DNA of 62,455 nucleotides from Actinomyces dentalis DSM 19115 (GTDB taxonomy: Bacteria; Actinomycetota; Actinomycetes; Actinomycetales; Actinomycetaceae). The stretch lies in contig NZ_AUBL01000024.1 of assembly GCF_000429225.1 (NCBI RefSeq), positions 1 to 62,455 of the forward strand, in the 5' to 3' direction. Position numbers and translations under genes: made by a program. Under the pieces are notes generated by a model. That model made no database searches. It was not told the DNA's origin and saw only the letters and a list, made by a program, of their open reading frames with translations. How positions within the stretch are numbered: position 1 is the stretch's first letter; each line of letters starts with the position of its first letter. Below are positions 38,809 through 48,394 of the stretch, in pieces.

Positions 38809-39855
38809 ATGGCCGACGAGCCCGCCCCGCCCCAGCAGCAGGAGGTTCTGCGCGCGGTGTCCGCGCGCGACATGCGACTGGCGATCGGGTGCACCCCGGC
38901 GCCCGTCGAGCAGATCGAGGCCTGGGAGGCCTATGAGAAGAGCCAGGGCAACACCCTCTTCGGCCGCTACGTCTTCGAGTGCGACGGCAAGCCGACGGCG
39001 GTCCTGGCCCTGTACCGCCACCGCATCGGCGGCCGGCCCTTCCTGTGGGCCAAGCACGGGCCCGTGTGGCTCAAGGAGCAGTCGCCCGCGCGCGAGGCCC
39101 GGCTGCGCCAGATGCTCGTGCGCGAGGTGCGCCGGCGCGAGCCGCGCACCGTCTTCATCAGGATGCACGCGCGCTACCGCGCCCGCGACACCCTGGAGCT
39201 GCTGTCCACCATCACCTACGACCGCACCTACGTCATCGACCTGACCCCCCGCGAGCCCAAGGCGATCGCCGGCGCCATGCCCCGCGCCGGGCGCCGCGGC
39301 GTCCTGCGCGCCGAGCGCGTGGCCCGCGAGGCCGGGTGCACCATCGCCGAGGAGACCGGGCTGAGCCGCGAGGAATTCGAGTCCCTCTACGCCGTCATGA
39401 GCGAGACCGCCCGGCGCGACGGCTTCCGGCCCCACCCCAGCGACGTCTACTGGGACATGCTCACCACGCTGGGCCCCGAGCACGCCCGCCTCTTCGTCCT
39501 GCGGCGCGACGGCGAGCCCCACTGCTGGGACCTCGTGACCGTCTCGGGCAAGCGGGCCGTGGCCTACTACGGGGCCTCCTCCTCCGCCTCGCGCGGCTTC
39601 CGCGGCGCCGAGGCCCTCGACTGGTTCGTGGCCCGCACCATGGCCGCCGAGGGGTGCGACGGACTGGACCTCATGGGCGCCGACTCGGCCCGCGTCCCCG
39701 AGCTCTACGGCGTGGGGCAGTACAAGCGCCGCTTCGCCCAGCACCCCACGGAGGTCGACGGCGCCTGGGACGTGCCCGTCCACCCGCTGATCTACCGGGC
39801 GCTGCGCCGGGCCCGGCGGGCCCGACACTTCGTGCGCGACCGCCTGGGCGTCTGA
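38809..39855 (+). CDS. FemX/MurM-like peptidoglycan bridge aminoacyltransferase
   Basis: 348 residues from ATG 38809 with AGGAG upstream. Two GNAT-like lobes of the FemABX type: lobe one (FGRYVFECDGKPTAVLALY, PFLWAKHGPVWL), lobe two with FVLRRDGEPHCWDLVTVSGK and GLDLMGADSARVPELYGVGQ near the C-terminus, where the family has its (Y)xFKxxFG motif. Such enzymes move an amino acid from aminoacyl-tRNA onto a lipid-linked cell-wall precursor. A TAGGCT box at 38737-38742 may drive it separately from the ATP-grasp gene. thrS follows; no functional link to that is claimed. Confidence 0.85.
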   Translation: MADEPAPPQQQEVLRAVSARDMRLAIGCTPAPVEQIEAWEAYEKSQGNTLFGRYVFECDGKPTAVLALYRHRIGGRPFLWAKHGPVWLKEQSPAREARLRQMLVREVRRREPRTVFIRMHARYRARDTLELLSTITYDRTYVIDLTPREPKAIAGAMPRAGRRGVLRAERVAREAGCTIAEETGLSREEFESLYAVMSETARRDGFRPHPSDVYWDMLTTLGPEHARLFVLRRDGEPHCWDLVTVSGKRAVAYYGASSSASRGFRGAEALDWFVARTMAAEGCDGLDLMGADSARVPELYGVGQYKRRFAQHPTEVDGAWDVPVHPLIYRALRRARRARHFVRDRLGV

Positions 39856-39945
39856 AGGCGCGCCGGATTCGGCGGGGTAGTATCCGCAGGCGAGAGCGGA
39901 CGCACCCGTGCAGCGTCCACCGCGCAATCATCGGAGGAGAACCCC

Positions 39946-41985
39946 GTGACAGCCCAGCCCAGCATCGATATCGTCCTCGACGGCGCCGCGCGCAGCGTCG
40001 AGGAGGGCACCACGGGGACCTCCCTATTCGCCTCCGAGCGCGACGTCGTGGCCATGAGGGTCGACGGCGAGCCCTGGGACCTGGAGCGGGCCGTGCCCGC
40101 CGGCGCCGTCGTCGAGCCCATCACCCTGTCCAGCCCGGACGGGCTCAACATCCTGCGCCACTCGACCACCCACGTCATGGCCCAGGCCGTCCAGGAGATC
40201 TTCCCCGACGTCGACCTGGGCATCGGCCCCTTCATCGACGACGGCTTCTACTACGACTTCGGGGGCATCGACGCCGTCACCCCCGAGCTGCTGCGCGAGA
40301 TCGAGCGGCGCATGAGGCGCATCGTCAAGGAGGGCCAGCGCTTCGTGCGCCGCGACATCACCGAGGCCCAGGGGCGCGCCGAACTGGCCGACCAGCCCTA
40401 CAAGCTCGAGCTCATCACCACCAAGGGCGCGGGCGCCGAGGGCGCCGGCGTCGAGGTCGGCGGGGCGGGCCTGACCATGTACGACAACGTCCGGCGCGAC
40501 GGCACCGTGGCCTGGAAGGACCTGTGCCGCGGCCCCCACCTGCCCACCACCCGGCTCATCGGGGCGGGCTTCGCCCTGACCAAGTCCTCGGCCGCCTACT
40601 GGAGGGGCGACCAGCACGGGGACTCCCTGCAGCGCATCTACGGCACCGCCTGGGCCTCCAAGGAGGACCTCAGGGCCCACCAGACCCGCCTGGCCGAGGC
40701 CGCCCGGCGCGACCACCGCAGGCTCGGCGCCGAGCTCGACCTGTTCTCCTTCCCCGAGGAGATCGGCCCGGGCCTGGTGGTCTTCCACCCCAGGGGCGGC
40801 ATGCTGCGCCACATCATCGAGAGCCACGTGATCGCGCGCCACGAGGAGGCCGGCTTCGACTTCGTCCACACCCCCGAGATCTCCAAGGGCGGGCTGTTCC
40901 ACACCTCCGGGCACCTGCCCTACTACGCCGACACCATGTTCCCGCCCATGGTCGTCGACGAGGAGACCGGCGCCGACGGCGCCGTCGTGCGGGCCGGCCA
41001 GGAGTACTACCTCAAGGCCATGAACTGCCCCATGCACAACCTCATCTTCCGCTCCCGCGGCCGCTCCTACCGCGAACTGCCCATGCGCCTGTTCGAGATG
41101 GGCCGCGACTACCGCTACGAGAAGTCCGGCGTCGTCCACGGCCTGACCCGCATGCGCGGCTTCACCCAGGACGACTCCCACACCTACTGCACCCCCGAGC
41201 AGGCGCCCGACGAGATCGGACGGCAGATCGACTTCTTCATCTCGATCCTGTCCGACTTCGGGCTGACCGACTTCACGCTCGAGCTGTCCACCCGCGACGA
41301 GGGCGCCGGGAGGGACAAGTTCATCGGCTCGGACGCCGACTGGGCCGCCGCCACGTCCATCCTCGAGCGGGCCTGCGCCTCCTCGGGCCTGGAGGTCGTG
41401 CCCGACCCGGGCGGGGCCGCCTTCTACGGGCCCAAGGTCTCCGTGCAGGTCAAGGACGCCATCGGCCGCACCTGGCAGATGTCGACCATCCAGTACGACT
41501 TCAACCAGCCCGAGCGCTTCGACCTGGAGTACACGGCCGCCGACGGCTCGCGCCGCCGGCCCATCATGCTGCACTCGGCCAAGCTGGGCAGCGTCGAGCG
41601 CTTCATCGGGGTGCTCACCGAGCACTACGCCGGCGCCTTCCCGGCCTGGCTGGCCCCGGTGCAGGCGCGCCTGGTGCCGGTGGCCGAGGCCTTCGACGAC
41701 TACGTGGCCGACGTCGCCGCCCGGGCGCGCGCCCGCGGGATCCGGGTCGAGACCGACCTGTCCGACGACCGCTTCGGCAAGAAGATCCGCAACGCCGCCA
41801 AGGACAAGATCCCCTTCACCCTCATCGCCGGCGGCGCCGACGCCGACGCCGGGGCGGTCTCCTTCCGCCTGCGCGACGGCGAGCAGATCAACGGCGTGCC
41901 CGTGGACGAGGCCCTGGACCACATCGCCGCCGTCATCGCCGGGCGCGTCAACGATCCGGCGGGGGAGAGGCCCGCCCGTGACTGA
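39946..41985 (+). CDS. thrS: Threonyl-tRNA synthetase
   Basis: 679 residues from GTG 39946 with GGAGGAGAA upstream. N-terminal TGS domain, editing domain ([21 protein letters not shown] to [10 protein letters not shown]), class II catalytic core with zinc ligand in AMNCPMHN, motif 2 region [20 protein letters not shown] and motif 3, then the anticodon-binding domain ([11 protein letters not shown] to [12 protein letters not shown]). It charges tRNA-Thr. It heads the conserved operon leading to the PIM genes, overlapping the HIT gene by eight bases. Confidence 0.97.
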   Translation: MTAQPSIDIVLDGAARSVEEGTTGTSLFASERDVVAMRVDGEPWDLERAVPAGAVVEPITLSSPDGLNILRHSTTHVMAQAVQEIFPDVDLGIGPFIDDGFYYDFGGIDAVTPELLREIERRMRRIVKEGQRFVRRDITEAQGRAELADQPYKLELITTKGAGAEGAGVEVGGAGLTMYDNVRRDGTVAWKDLCRGPHLPTTRLIGAGFALTKSSAAYWRGDQHGDSLQRIYGTAWASKEDLRAHQTRLAEAARRDHRRLGAELDLFSFPEEIGPGLVVFHPRGGMLRHIIESHVIARHEEAGFDFVHTPEISKGGLFHTSGHLPYYADTMFPPMVVDEETGADGAVVRAGQEYYLKAMNCPMHNLIFRSRGRSYRELPMRLFEMGRDYRYEKSGVVHGLTRMRGFTQDDSHTYCTPEQAPDEIGRQIDFFISILSDFGLTDFTLELSTRDEGAGRDKFIGSDADWAAATSILERACASSGLEVVPDPGGAAFYGPKVSVQVKDAIGRTWQMSTIQYDFNQPERFDLEYTAADGSRRRPIMLHSAKLGSVERFIGVLTEHYAGAFPAWLAPVQARLVPVAEAFDDYVADVAARARARGIRVETDLSDDRFGKKIRNAAKDKIPFTLIAGGADADAGAVSFRLRDGEQINGVPVDEALDHIAAVIAGRVNDPAGERPARD

Positions 41986-42619
41986 GGCGAGCGGGGGCCC
42001 CCGCGCCGACGACGGCGCCCGCTGCGACCCGGCGGGCGTCGTCGTCGACGGCGTGCGCATCCAGGCCCCCTTCCAGCACCCCGACGCCCCCGACCCCTTC
42101 GGCCGCCTGTGGACCCCCCACCGCATGGTCTACATCGGCGGCCAGGACAAGCCCGAGGACGCCTCCGCGCGCCGCTGCCCCTTCTGCGCCGCGCCCGGGC
42201 TCGAGGACGCCGAGTCCCTCATCGTCCACCGCGGCGAGGCCGCCTACGTGCTCATGAACCTCTACCCCTACAACACCGGCCACCTGCTCGTGTGCCCCTA
42301 CCGGCACGTGGCGGACTGGACCGGGGCCTCCGACGCCGAGCGCATCGAGATCGGCCGGCTCACGGCCCGCGCCATGGAGGTCGTGCGCCACGTCGCCCAC
42401 CCCCACGGCTTCAACCTGGGGCTCAACCAGGGGCAGGTGGGCGGCGCCGGCATCGCCGCCCACCTGCACCAGCACATCGTCCCCCGCTGGATGGGGGACG
42501 CCAATTTCATGCCCATCATCGGCAAGACCAAGCCGGTCCCCCAGCTCCTGGGCGACCAGCGCGCCATGCTCGCCCGGGCCTGGTCGCACCTGCCCACCAC
42601 CGTCGACGGCGTGCGGTAG
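41978..42619 (+). CDS. HIT-family nucleotide hydrolase/phosphorylase
   Basis: 213 residues from GTG 41978, overlapping thrS by eight bases. Contains the histidine-triad motif [10 protein letters not shown], a CPFC pair ([10 protein letters not shown]) that with a histidine may bind zinc, and the [20 protein letters not shown] strand region. The family includes ApA phosphorylases and AMP-lyases. It occupies the same place between thrS and pgsA as in mycobacteria. The first 40 residues form a polar extension. Confidence 0.92.
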   Translation: MTEASGGPRADDGARCDPAGVVVDGVRIQAPFQHPDAPDPFGRLWTPHRMVYIGGQDKPEDASARRCPFCAAPGLEDAESLIVHRGEAAYVLMNLYPYNTGHLLVCPYRHVADWTGASDAERIEIGRLTARAMEVVRHVAHPHGFNLGLNQGQVGGAGIAAHLHQHIVPRWMGDANFMPIIGKTKPVPQLLGDQRAMLARAWSHLPTTVDGVR

Positions 42620-42658
42620 GCTGCCGAACCGCACGACCCACCCCGTTGTGAGGAAGAC

Positions 42659-43330
42659 ATGCTCGGACAGCACGGACGCGGCCTGACCAGGGCGCTGTTC
42701 ACCCGACCCGCCCTGGCCCTGGCCAGGATCGGCGTCACCCCCAACCTGCTCACGCTCGCCGGGACGGCGCTGACCATCGGCGTCGCGGTCCTGACCCTGC
42801 CGCGGGGGCACTTCGTCGTCGGCCCCATCGCCCTGGTCCTGACCATCGTCGCCGACTCCTTCGACGGGATCCTCGCCCGGGCCACCGGGGGCTCGTCCGA
42901 GTTCGGCGCCTTCCTCGACTCGACCATGGACCGCCTGGCCGACGGCGCCGTCTTCGGCTCCCTGACCGCCTGGGCGGGCCTGCGCCTGAGAGACGGGCCC
43001 CTGCGGACCTGGACGCTGTGCCTGGGGATCGCCTGCGTCGTCCTGGCGGCCGTCGTGCCCTACGCCCAGGCCCGGGCCAAGTCCGTGGGCGCCACCGCCG
43101 CGGTGGGCATCGCCGAGCGCACCGACCGCCTCGTCGTCATCGGCGCCGCCGTCCTGGCCGCGGGCCTGGGCGCCCCGACCTGGGTCGTCACGGCGGGCCT
43201 GGCCCTGGTGGCCCTGGGCAGCCTGGTCACCGTCGCCCAGCGGGTGCTCGTCGTGCGCCGCCAACTGGTCGACGGCGCCCCGGCCCCCGCCCGCGCGGGC
43301 GGGCGGCGCGGCGCAGCGGTGAGCGCATGA
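42659..43330 (+). CDS. pgsA: Phosphatidylinositol phosphate synthase
   Basis: 223 residues. A CDP-alcohol phosphatidyltransferase with the complete D-x2-DG-x2-AR-x8-G-x3-D-x3-D motif (DSFDGILARATGG, then FGAFLDSTMDRL). Six membrane helices are expected. In actinobacteria the member at this locus joins inositol phosphate to CDP-diacylglycerol, supplying the substrate for PimA and PatA encoded next. The stop overlaps the patA start (ATGA). The C-terminus is a short Ala/Arg-rich tail. Confidence 0.93.
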   Translation: MLGQHGRGLTRALFTRPALALARIGVTPNLLTLAGTALTIGVAVLTLPRGHFVVGPIALVLTIVADSFDGILARATGGSSEFGAFLDSTMDRLADGAVFGSLTAWAGLRLRDGPLRTWTLCLGIACVVLAAVVPYAQARAKSVGATAAVGIAERTDRLVVIGAAVLAAGLGAPTWVVTAGLALVALGSLVTVAQRVLVVRRQLVDGAPAPARAGGRRGAAVSA

Positions 43331-44304
43331 GGACGCCCGGCGTCGAGAGCCTCTACCGCTTCGCCTGGCGCCACGTGCGGCGCCTGCCGAGCGGACTGGG
43401 CTACGCCCTGTTCCACCTGGCCGGGGACGCGGCCTGGCTCGCCCACCGCCTGCGCGCCGGCCGGGGCGGCGTGGGCCGGCTGGAGCGCAACCTGTCCAGG
43501 CTCCTGCCGGACGCCGACCGGCGCGAGCTGTCGCGCGCCACCAGGGCGGCCATGCGCTCCTACATGCGCTACTTCTACGAGGCCTTCGCCCTGCCCGGCC
43601 TGACCCCCGACCAGCGCGCCGCCCGGGTCCGACCCGTCATGGGCCCCGAGGTCCGCCGCGACGCGAGCCGGGGCTCCATCGTCATCGCCCTGCCCCACAT
43701 GGGCAACTGGGACATGGTGGGGGCCTGGGCCTGCACCGAGCTGGCCCAGGTGCTCACGGTCGCCGAACGGCTCGAGCCGCCGGACCTGTTCGAGCAATTC
43801 GTCGCCTTCCGCCGGGGCCTGGGCATGCGCATCATCGGCCAGGCCCGCGGGGAGAGGGTCTTCGAGCCCCTCGTGGAGGCGGCGGAGCAGGGGCGCTACG
43901 TCATCGCCCTGCTGGCCGACCGCGACCTGTCCTCCTCCGGCGTCGAGGCGCCCCTGTGCGGGTGCGCGGCGCACGTGGCCGCCGGGCCGGCCGCCGTCGC
44001 CGAGCGCCTCGGACTGCCCCTGTACGCCGCCACCGTCCACTACGAGCGCCTCACCGGGGCCCGGCGCCGGGCCGCCGGCGGGCCCTGGGGCGTGGTCATC
44101 GCCCTGCACCGGGTCCCCGCGCCCCCGGGCCTGACCGGACGGGAGGCGGTCGCCGAGCGGACCCGCGCCTGGGTCGAGCGGATCGGCCCCGAGCTGGCCG
44201 CCCACGCCGTCGACTGGCACATGCTCCAGGCCGTCTTCGACGACGACCTCGACCCCGAGCGCCTGGCCCGGTCCCGGGCCCGGGAGCGGGAGGGGCGGGC
44301 ATGA
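43327..44304 (+). CDS. patA: Phosphatidylinositol mannoside acyltransferase
   Basis: 325 residues, ATG overlapping the pgsA stop. LpxL/HtrB-type acyltransferase with the HX4D motif in IALPHMGNWDMVGAW, the LADRDLSSSGVEAPLCG segment and an N-terminal amphipathic region (YALFHLAGDAAWL). It acylates the mannose of PIM1/PIM2 on the cytoplasmic face. It overlaps pimA by four bases. The C-terminus is rich in Arg/Glu. Confidence 0.93.
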   Translation: MRTPGVESLYRFAWRHVRRLPSGLGYALFHLAGDAAWLAHRLRAGRGGVGRLERNLSRLLPDADRRELSRATRAAMRSYMRYFYEAFALPGLTPDQRAARVRPVMGPEVRRDASRGSIVIALPHMGNWDMVGAWACTELAQVLTVAERLEPPDLFEQFVAFRRGLGMRIIGQARGERVFEPLVEAAEQGRYVIALLADRDLSSSGVEAPLCGCAAHVAAGPAAVAERLGLPLYAATVHYERLTGARRRAAGGPWGVVIALHRVPAPPGLTGREAVAERTRAWVERIGPELAAHAVDWHMLQAVFDDDLDPERLARSRAREREGRA

Positions 44305-45494
44305 GAGTCGGACTGGTCTGCCCCTTCTCCCTGGACGTGCCCGGCGGCGTCCAGGCGCACGTCATGGAGCTGGCCGCCGAGCTCATGCGCCGCGGCCACG
44401 AGGTCCGGGTGCTGGCCCCCGCCTCGCAGACCCTGACGCTGCCCCCCTGGGTCACCAGCTCCGGGGACTCCGTGCCCATCCCCTACAACGGCTCCGTCGC
44501 CCGCCTCAACTTCGGGGCCGTGGTGGCGCGCCGCGCGCGCCGCTGGCTCGAGGCCGGCGACTTCGACCTGATCCACGTCCACGAGCCCATCGCCCCCAAC
44601 GTGGGCCTGCTGGTCCTCCAGGCGGCCACCGGGCCCGTCGTGGCCACCTTCCACGCCGCCATGGACCGCTCCCTGGCGCGCGAGCTGCTCGCCGGCGCCG
44701 CCGGCCCGCTCATGGAGCGCATCACGGCGCGCATCGCCGTGTCCGAGGAGGCCCGGCGCACCCTCGTCCGCTTCCACGGCGGCGACGCCGTCGTCATCCC
44801 CAACGGCGTCGACGTCGCCGCCTTCGCCCGCGCCCCCCGGGACGACCCGCGCTTCGCCGGGACCCCCCAGGCGCCCACGATCGGCTTCCTCGGCCGCCTC
44901 GACGAGCCCCGCAAGGGGCTGGCCGTCCTGGCCGACGCCGTGCCGCGCGTCCTGAAGGCCGTGCCCGGGGCGCGCTTCCTCATCGCCGGGCGCGGCCGGG
45001 CCGAGGAGGCGCGCCGGGACCTGGCCCCCCACGGCGGGCGCGTCGTCTTCCTGGGGGGGATCAGCGACGAGGACAAGGCCGCCATGCTGGCCTCAGCGAC
45101 CTGCTACGTCGCCCCGCAGACCGGGGGGGAGTCCTTCGGGATCGTGCTCGTCGAGGCCATGGCCGCGGGCACCCGCATCATCGCCTCCGACCTGGCGGCC
45201 TTCTCCGACGTCCTGGGGGCCGGGCGCTACGGCGCCCTGTTCCGCACCGGGGACGGGGCGGACCTGGCCCGCGTCATGATCGACACCCTCACCGACGAGG
45301 CCGGCGCGCAGCGGCGCCGGGAGGCCGCCGAGGCCGCCGTGGGCCGCTACGACTGGTCGGTGGTGGCCGACGAGATCCTCGACGTCTACGACATGGCGCT
45401 GTCCACCGCCCACACGCGCGTGAGCCCCGCCTGGTCCAGGCCCACCATCGTCGGGCGCCTGCGCGGGGTCCTGGAGGACCGCGACCGTGACTGA
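44301..45494 (+). CDS. pimA: Phosphatidylinositol alpha-mannosyltransferase
   Basis: 397 residues. A GT4 glycosyltransferase that adds the first mannose to phosphatidylinositol from GDP-mannose. N-terminal MRVGLVCPFSLDVPGGVQ, the DLIHVHEPIAPN segment, VIPNGVDV, GFLGRLDEPRKG and the nucleotide-sugar EX7E motif in ESFGIVLVEAMAAG are all present. It lies between patA and a LemA-like gene with overlapping ends on both sides. Confidence 0.95.
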   Translation: MRVGLVCPFSLDVPGGVQAHVMELAAELMRRGHEVRVLAPASQTLTLPPWVTSSGDSVPIPYNGSVARLNFGAVVARRARRWLEAGDFDLIHVHEPIAPNVGLLVLQAATGPVVATFHAAMDRSLARELLAGAAGPLMERITARIAVSEEARRTLVRFHGGDAVVIPNGVDVAAFARAPRDDPRFAGTPQAPTIGFLGRLDEPRKGLAVLADAVPRVLKAVPGARFLIAGRGRAEEARRDLAPHGGRVVFLGGISDEDKAAMLASATCYVAPQTGGESFGIVLVEAMAAGTRIIASDLAAFSDVLGAGRYGALFRTGDGADLARVMIDTLTDEAGAQRRREAAEAAVGRYDWSVVADEILDVYDMALSTAHTRVSPAWSRPTIVGRLRGVLEDRDRD

Positions 45495-46197
45495 GATGCC
45501 CGCCCCCGCCCTCGCCCCCGCGCCGGGCGCGCCGCTGCCGGTGCCGCTGCACGTCGCGGCCCTGGGCCCGGGCCCCTCCGCCGCCTGGGCGGGCCCGGTG
45601 ATCGCCGCCGTCACCGCGCTCCTCGTCCTGTGCCTGGCCGGGTGGGCGGCCTCCGCCCTGGCGGTGCGCGTCGACCGGCTCCACCGCCAGGTCCTGGGAT
45701 CGCGGGCGACCCTGGAGACCCAGCTGGTCCACCGCGCCCAGGCGGCCGTCGAGCTCGCCGCCTCCAGCCGCCTCGACCCGGCCTCGGCCCTCCTGGTCTC
45801 CCGCGCCGCCCACGAGGCCCTCGAGGCCGAGGGCCCGCTGGTCGACGACCGCCTCGACTCGGCCTCGCCGCGCCAGGACCCCGATGATGCGGGCCGCTCG
45901 CGCGCCGCGATCGAGTCCGACCTCACCCGCGTGCTGCGCACGGTCCTGACCGGGCGCACGCGCGCCGAGCTCAGCGCCGACCCCCTGAGCGAGGCCGCCC
46001 TGGCGCGCCTGGACAAGGCCGCCTCCCGACTGGTCCTGGCGCGGCGCTTCCACAACACCCACGTCGCCGAGACCCGCCTGCTGCGCGCGACCTGGCCCGT
46101 CCGGATCCTCCACCTGGCCGGGCGCGCCCCGCAGCCCGCCACCTTCGACGCGGACGACGACATCACCCCCGAGCCGTCCGAGGAGGAGACGCCGTGA
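45487..46197 (+). CDS. LemA-like membrane protein
   Basis: 236 residues from GTG 45487 (8-base overlap with pimA). One N-terminal membrane helix (VIAAVTALLVLCLAGWAASALAV, about 38-60), a long helical segment (LHRQVLGSRATLETQL), and a C-terminal ARRFHNTHVAETRLLR that resembles the closing helix of LemA proteins. An acidic tail follows. Proteins of this kind recur between pimA and the PrsW/Nudix genes in actinobacteria; their function is unknown. The LemA similarity is partial. Confidence 0.65.
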   Translation: MTEMPAPALAPAPGAPLPVPLHVAALGPGPSAAWAGPVIAAVTALLVLCLAGWAASALAVRVDRLHRQVLGSRATLETQLVHRAQAAVELAASSRLDPASALLVSRAAHEALEAEGPLVDDRLDSASPRQDPDDAGRSRAAIESDLTRVLRTVLTGRTRAELSADPLSEAALARLDKAASRLVLARRFHNTHVAETRLLRATWPVRILHLAGRAPQPATFDADDDITPEPSEEETP

Positions 46198-47474
46198 GCA
46201 GCCCGCAGCCCATGGGCCCCGGAGCCTGGGACCCCCGTCTACAGCACCCTCCCGCCGCCGACCCGCTGGGCCCCGCCGGCCGGCCCGGCCCCACCGGCCC
46301 GCCCGCTTCCGCCGCCCGGCCCGGCCCCGCCGGCCGAGCTGGCGCCCCGACCGGCCGCCCGGGCGCCCCGGCCGGCCCCGCGTGGGCCCAGCCGACCGCC
46401 ATGCGCCGCCGGCGCCGCGGCGACATCGCCAAGTACGTGCTCACGGCGCTGGGCGCGCTGGGACTGGCGGGCCTGCTGTGGCTGATCTCCGCCACCGCGG
46501 ACGAGGGCGCCAGCCTCACCGAGGCCGTGATCCTGGCCCTCATCCCCCTGCTCGTGGTGCTGCTGACGGTGTGGTGGATCGACCGCTGGGAGCCCGAGCC
46601 CCCCTCGGTGCTCCTGACCGCCTTCCTGTGGGGCGCCGGAGTCTCCACCGTCGTCTCCCTCGTGGTCAACACGACGGCGAGCATCGCCGTGGCCAACGCG
46701 ACCGGACTGATCGACTCCGGCGAACTCGTCTCCACCGTCGTGTCCGCCCCCATCATCGAGGAGACGACCAAGGGGCTGGGCGTCCTCATCATCTTCCTCG
46801 TGTGGCGCCGCTGCTTCAACGGCGCCGTCGACGGCATCGTCTACGCCGCCGTCGTCGCCGCCGGCTTCGCCTTCGCCGAGAACATCCTGTACTTCGTGCG
46901 CTACTTCGACGAGATCGTGCGGACCTTCGTCATGCGCGCCATCGCCTCGCCCTTCGCCCACGTCACCTTCACGGCCTGCACGGGCCTGGCCATCGGCGCC
47001 AGCGCGCGCAGGCGCTCGCGGTCGGCCTGGGTGTGGATGACGCCCATCGGACTGGCCGGGGCCATCGCCCTGCACGCCTTCTGGAACGGCGTCCTGGCCG
47101 CCGCCCCGGCCCTGTACTTCGTCGTCGTGATCCCCTTCTCCCTGGCCTGCATCGGACTGGTCATCTGGCTGCGGTGGCGCGAGCGCATGACCATGCGCAG
47201 GCGCCTGGACGACTACGCCCGCGCCGGCTGGCTCGATCCCGCCGAGGTCACCATGATCACCACCGGGTCCGGGCGCTCCGCCGCGCGCCACTGGGCCAGG
47301 GCCCGCGGTCCGGCGGCGGTGGAGGCCATGCGGGACCTGCTCCGGGCCGCCTCCTCGCTGGCCGTCCTGCGCCAGCAGGCCCTCGACGGCCACGCCGAGG
47401 CCGACCACGCCGCCCAGGAGAGGGAGCTCCTGGAGACGGTGCGCCGCTCCAAGCAGGTCCTCGTGGGGTGGTGA
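46194..47474 (+). CDS. PrsW-family intramembrane metalloprotease
   Basis: 426 residues from GTG 46194, overlapping the previous gene (GTGA). After 65 Pro/Ala/Gly-rich residues come about eight membrane helices. PrsW motifs are present: WWIDRWEPEP, the paired glutamates in APIIEETTKGLGV, GIVYAAVVAAGFAFAENILY and a later H (SPFAHVTFTACTGLAIG, ALHAFWNG). In Bacillus PrsW cuts an anti-sigma factor; the target here is unknown, though no anti-sigma gene is nearby. The long cytoplasmic C-terminus (about 330-426) is unusual. Confidence 0.9.
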   Translation: MSSPQPMGPGAWDPRLQHPPAADPLGPAGRPGPTGPPASAARPGPAGRAGAPTGRPGAPAGPAWAQPTAMRRRRRGDIAKYVLTALGALGLAGLLWLISATADEGASLTEAVILALIPLLVVLLTVWWIDRWEPEPPSVLLTAFLWGAGVSTVVSLVVNTTASIAVANATGLIDSGELVSTVVSAPIIEETTKGLGVLIIFLVWRRCFNGAVDGIVYAAVVAAGFAFAENILYFVRYFDEIVRTFVMRAIASPFAHVTFTACTGLAIGASARRRSRSAWVWMTPIGLAGAIALHAFWNGVLAAAPALYFVVVIPFSLACIGLVIWLRWRERMTMRRRLDDYARAGWLDPAEVTMITTGSGRSAARHWARARGPAAVEAMRDLLRAASSLAVLRQQALDGHAEADHAAQERELLETVRRSKQVLVGW

Positions 47475-48169
47475 GGCCCATGACGACGCCGGAGCCGGGG
47501 TCGGCGCCCGGCCCGCCGCCGGCGCCGCCAGCCTCGGCGTCCGCCGGTCCGCCGCCCGTCCTGACGCGCGACGGGCGCGATGCGAGCCGGGTGCCCGCCG
47601 ACTGGGCCGAGCTCATCGACCCCGGCGAGTGGCGCCTCAACGAGGAGGGCCTGCCGGCCCGCAGCGCCGCCCGCGTCATCGCGCTGCGCCGCCGGCCCGT
47701 CCCCGCCATCCTGCTCGTGATCGGGCACGACTTCTCCGCCGCCGACCGCTCCTGGGGCTTCACGCCCGGCGGCGGCATCATGGCGGGGGAGAGCCCGCCG
47801 GAGGGCGCCGCGCGCGAACTCGCCGAGGAGACGGGGATCACGGTGGACGCGGCCTCGCTCATCGGCCCGGTGGTCGACCGCAGCTCCCGCTTCTCCTTCA
47901 ACCTGGTCACCTGCCGCCAGGACGAGCTGTTCTACCTGCTGCACCTCGACGGCGACGGGGCCGGCGGCGCCGACGACGGCCTGGACCGGTCGGGGTGGAC
48001 CGAGCTGGAGCGCGAGCTCCTCGACTCCCTGCGCTGGTGGCCCCTGGACGAGCTCGACGCCGCCGTGGCCGCCGGGATGACCGTCTACCCGGCCGCCCTG
48101 CCGGCCCTGGCCCGCGAGCTCCTGTCCGGCTGGGACGGGGCCGTGCGCGTCCTGCGCGAGGAGGATTGA
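47471..48169 (+). CDS. Nudix hydrolase
   Basis: 232 residues from GTG 47471, which overlaps the PrsW stop as in the other gene joins of this operon; ATG 47480 is a possible alternative. The Nudix box is complete: GGGIMAGESPPEGAARELAE then ETGI fits GX5EX7REUXEEXGU. The domain starts around residue 65 after a Pro/Ala-rich lead. It would hydrolyse a nucleoside diphosphate derivative. A Nudix gene close to pimA is also seen in mycobacteria. Confidence 0.88.
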   Translation: MRPMTTPEPGSAPGPPPAPPASASAGPPPVLTRDGRDASRVPADWAELIDPGEWRLNEEGLPARSAARVIALRRRPVPAILLVIGHDFSAADRSWGFTPGGGIMAGESPPEGAARELAEETGITVDAASLIGPVVDRSSRFSFNLVTCRQDELFYLLHLDGDGAGGADDGLDRSGWTELERELLDSLRWWPLDELDAAVAAGMTVYPAALPALARELLSGWDGAVRVLREED

Positions 48170-48273
48170 GGCGCGGAGCCGGGGCGGGCCCGCGGCGGCG
48201 CGCGCGGCGAGATCCTCGCCACGCCGTCGTGCGCCCGCGGACCGGTGCCCGCTGCGCCCCGGGCCGACGGCGT

Positions 48274-48279
48274 TAGGCT
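48274..48279 (+). promoter_or_regulatory. Candidate -10 box upstream of yebC
   Basis: TAGGCT, about 115 bases before yebC in a 225-base gap. It may start a separate yebC-ruvCAB transcript. The -35 is not clear. Confidence 0.35.
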
Positions 48280-48394
48280 TGCCCAGGTTCGCGCGGGCCC
48301 GGGGCGCCGTCCCCCGGCGGCCCGCGGACGATCTCCGGCTCCGCGCGCGGCCCGCCGGCCGCGGCGTCGGACCCAACGACTCCGAGGAGGACAC

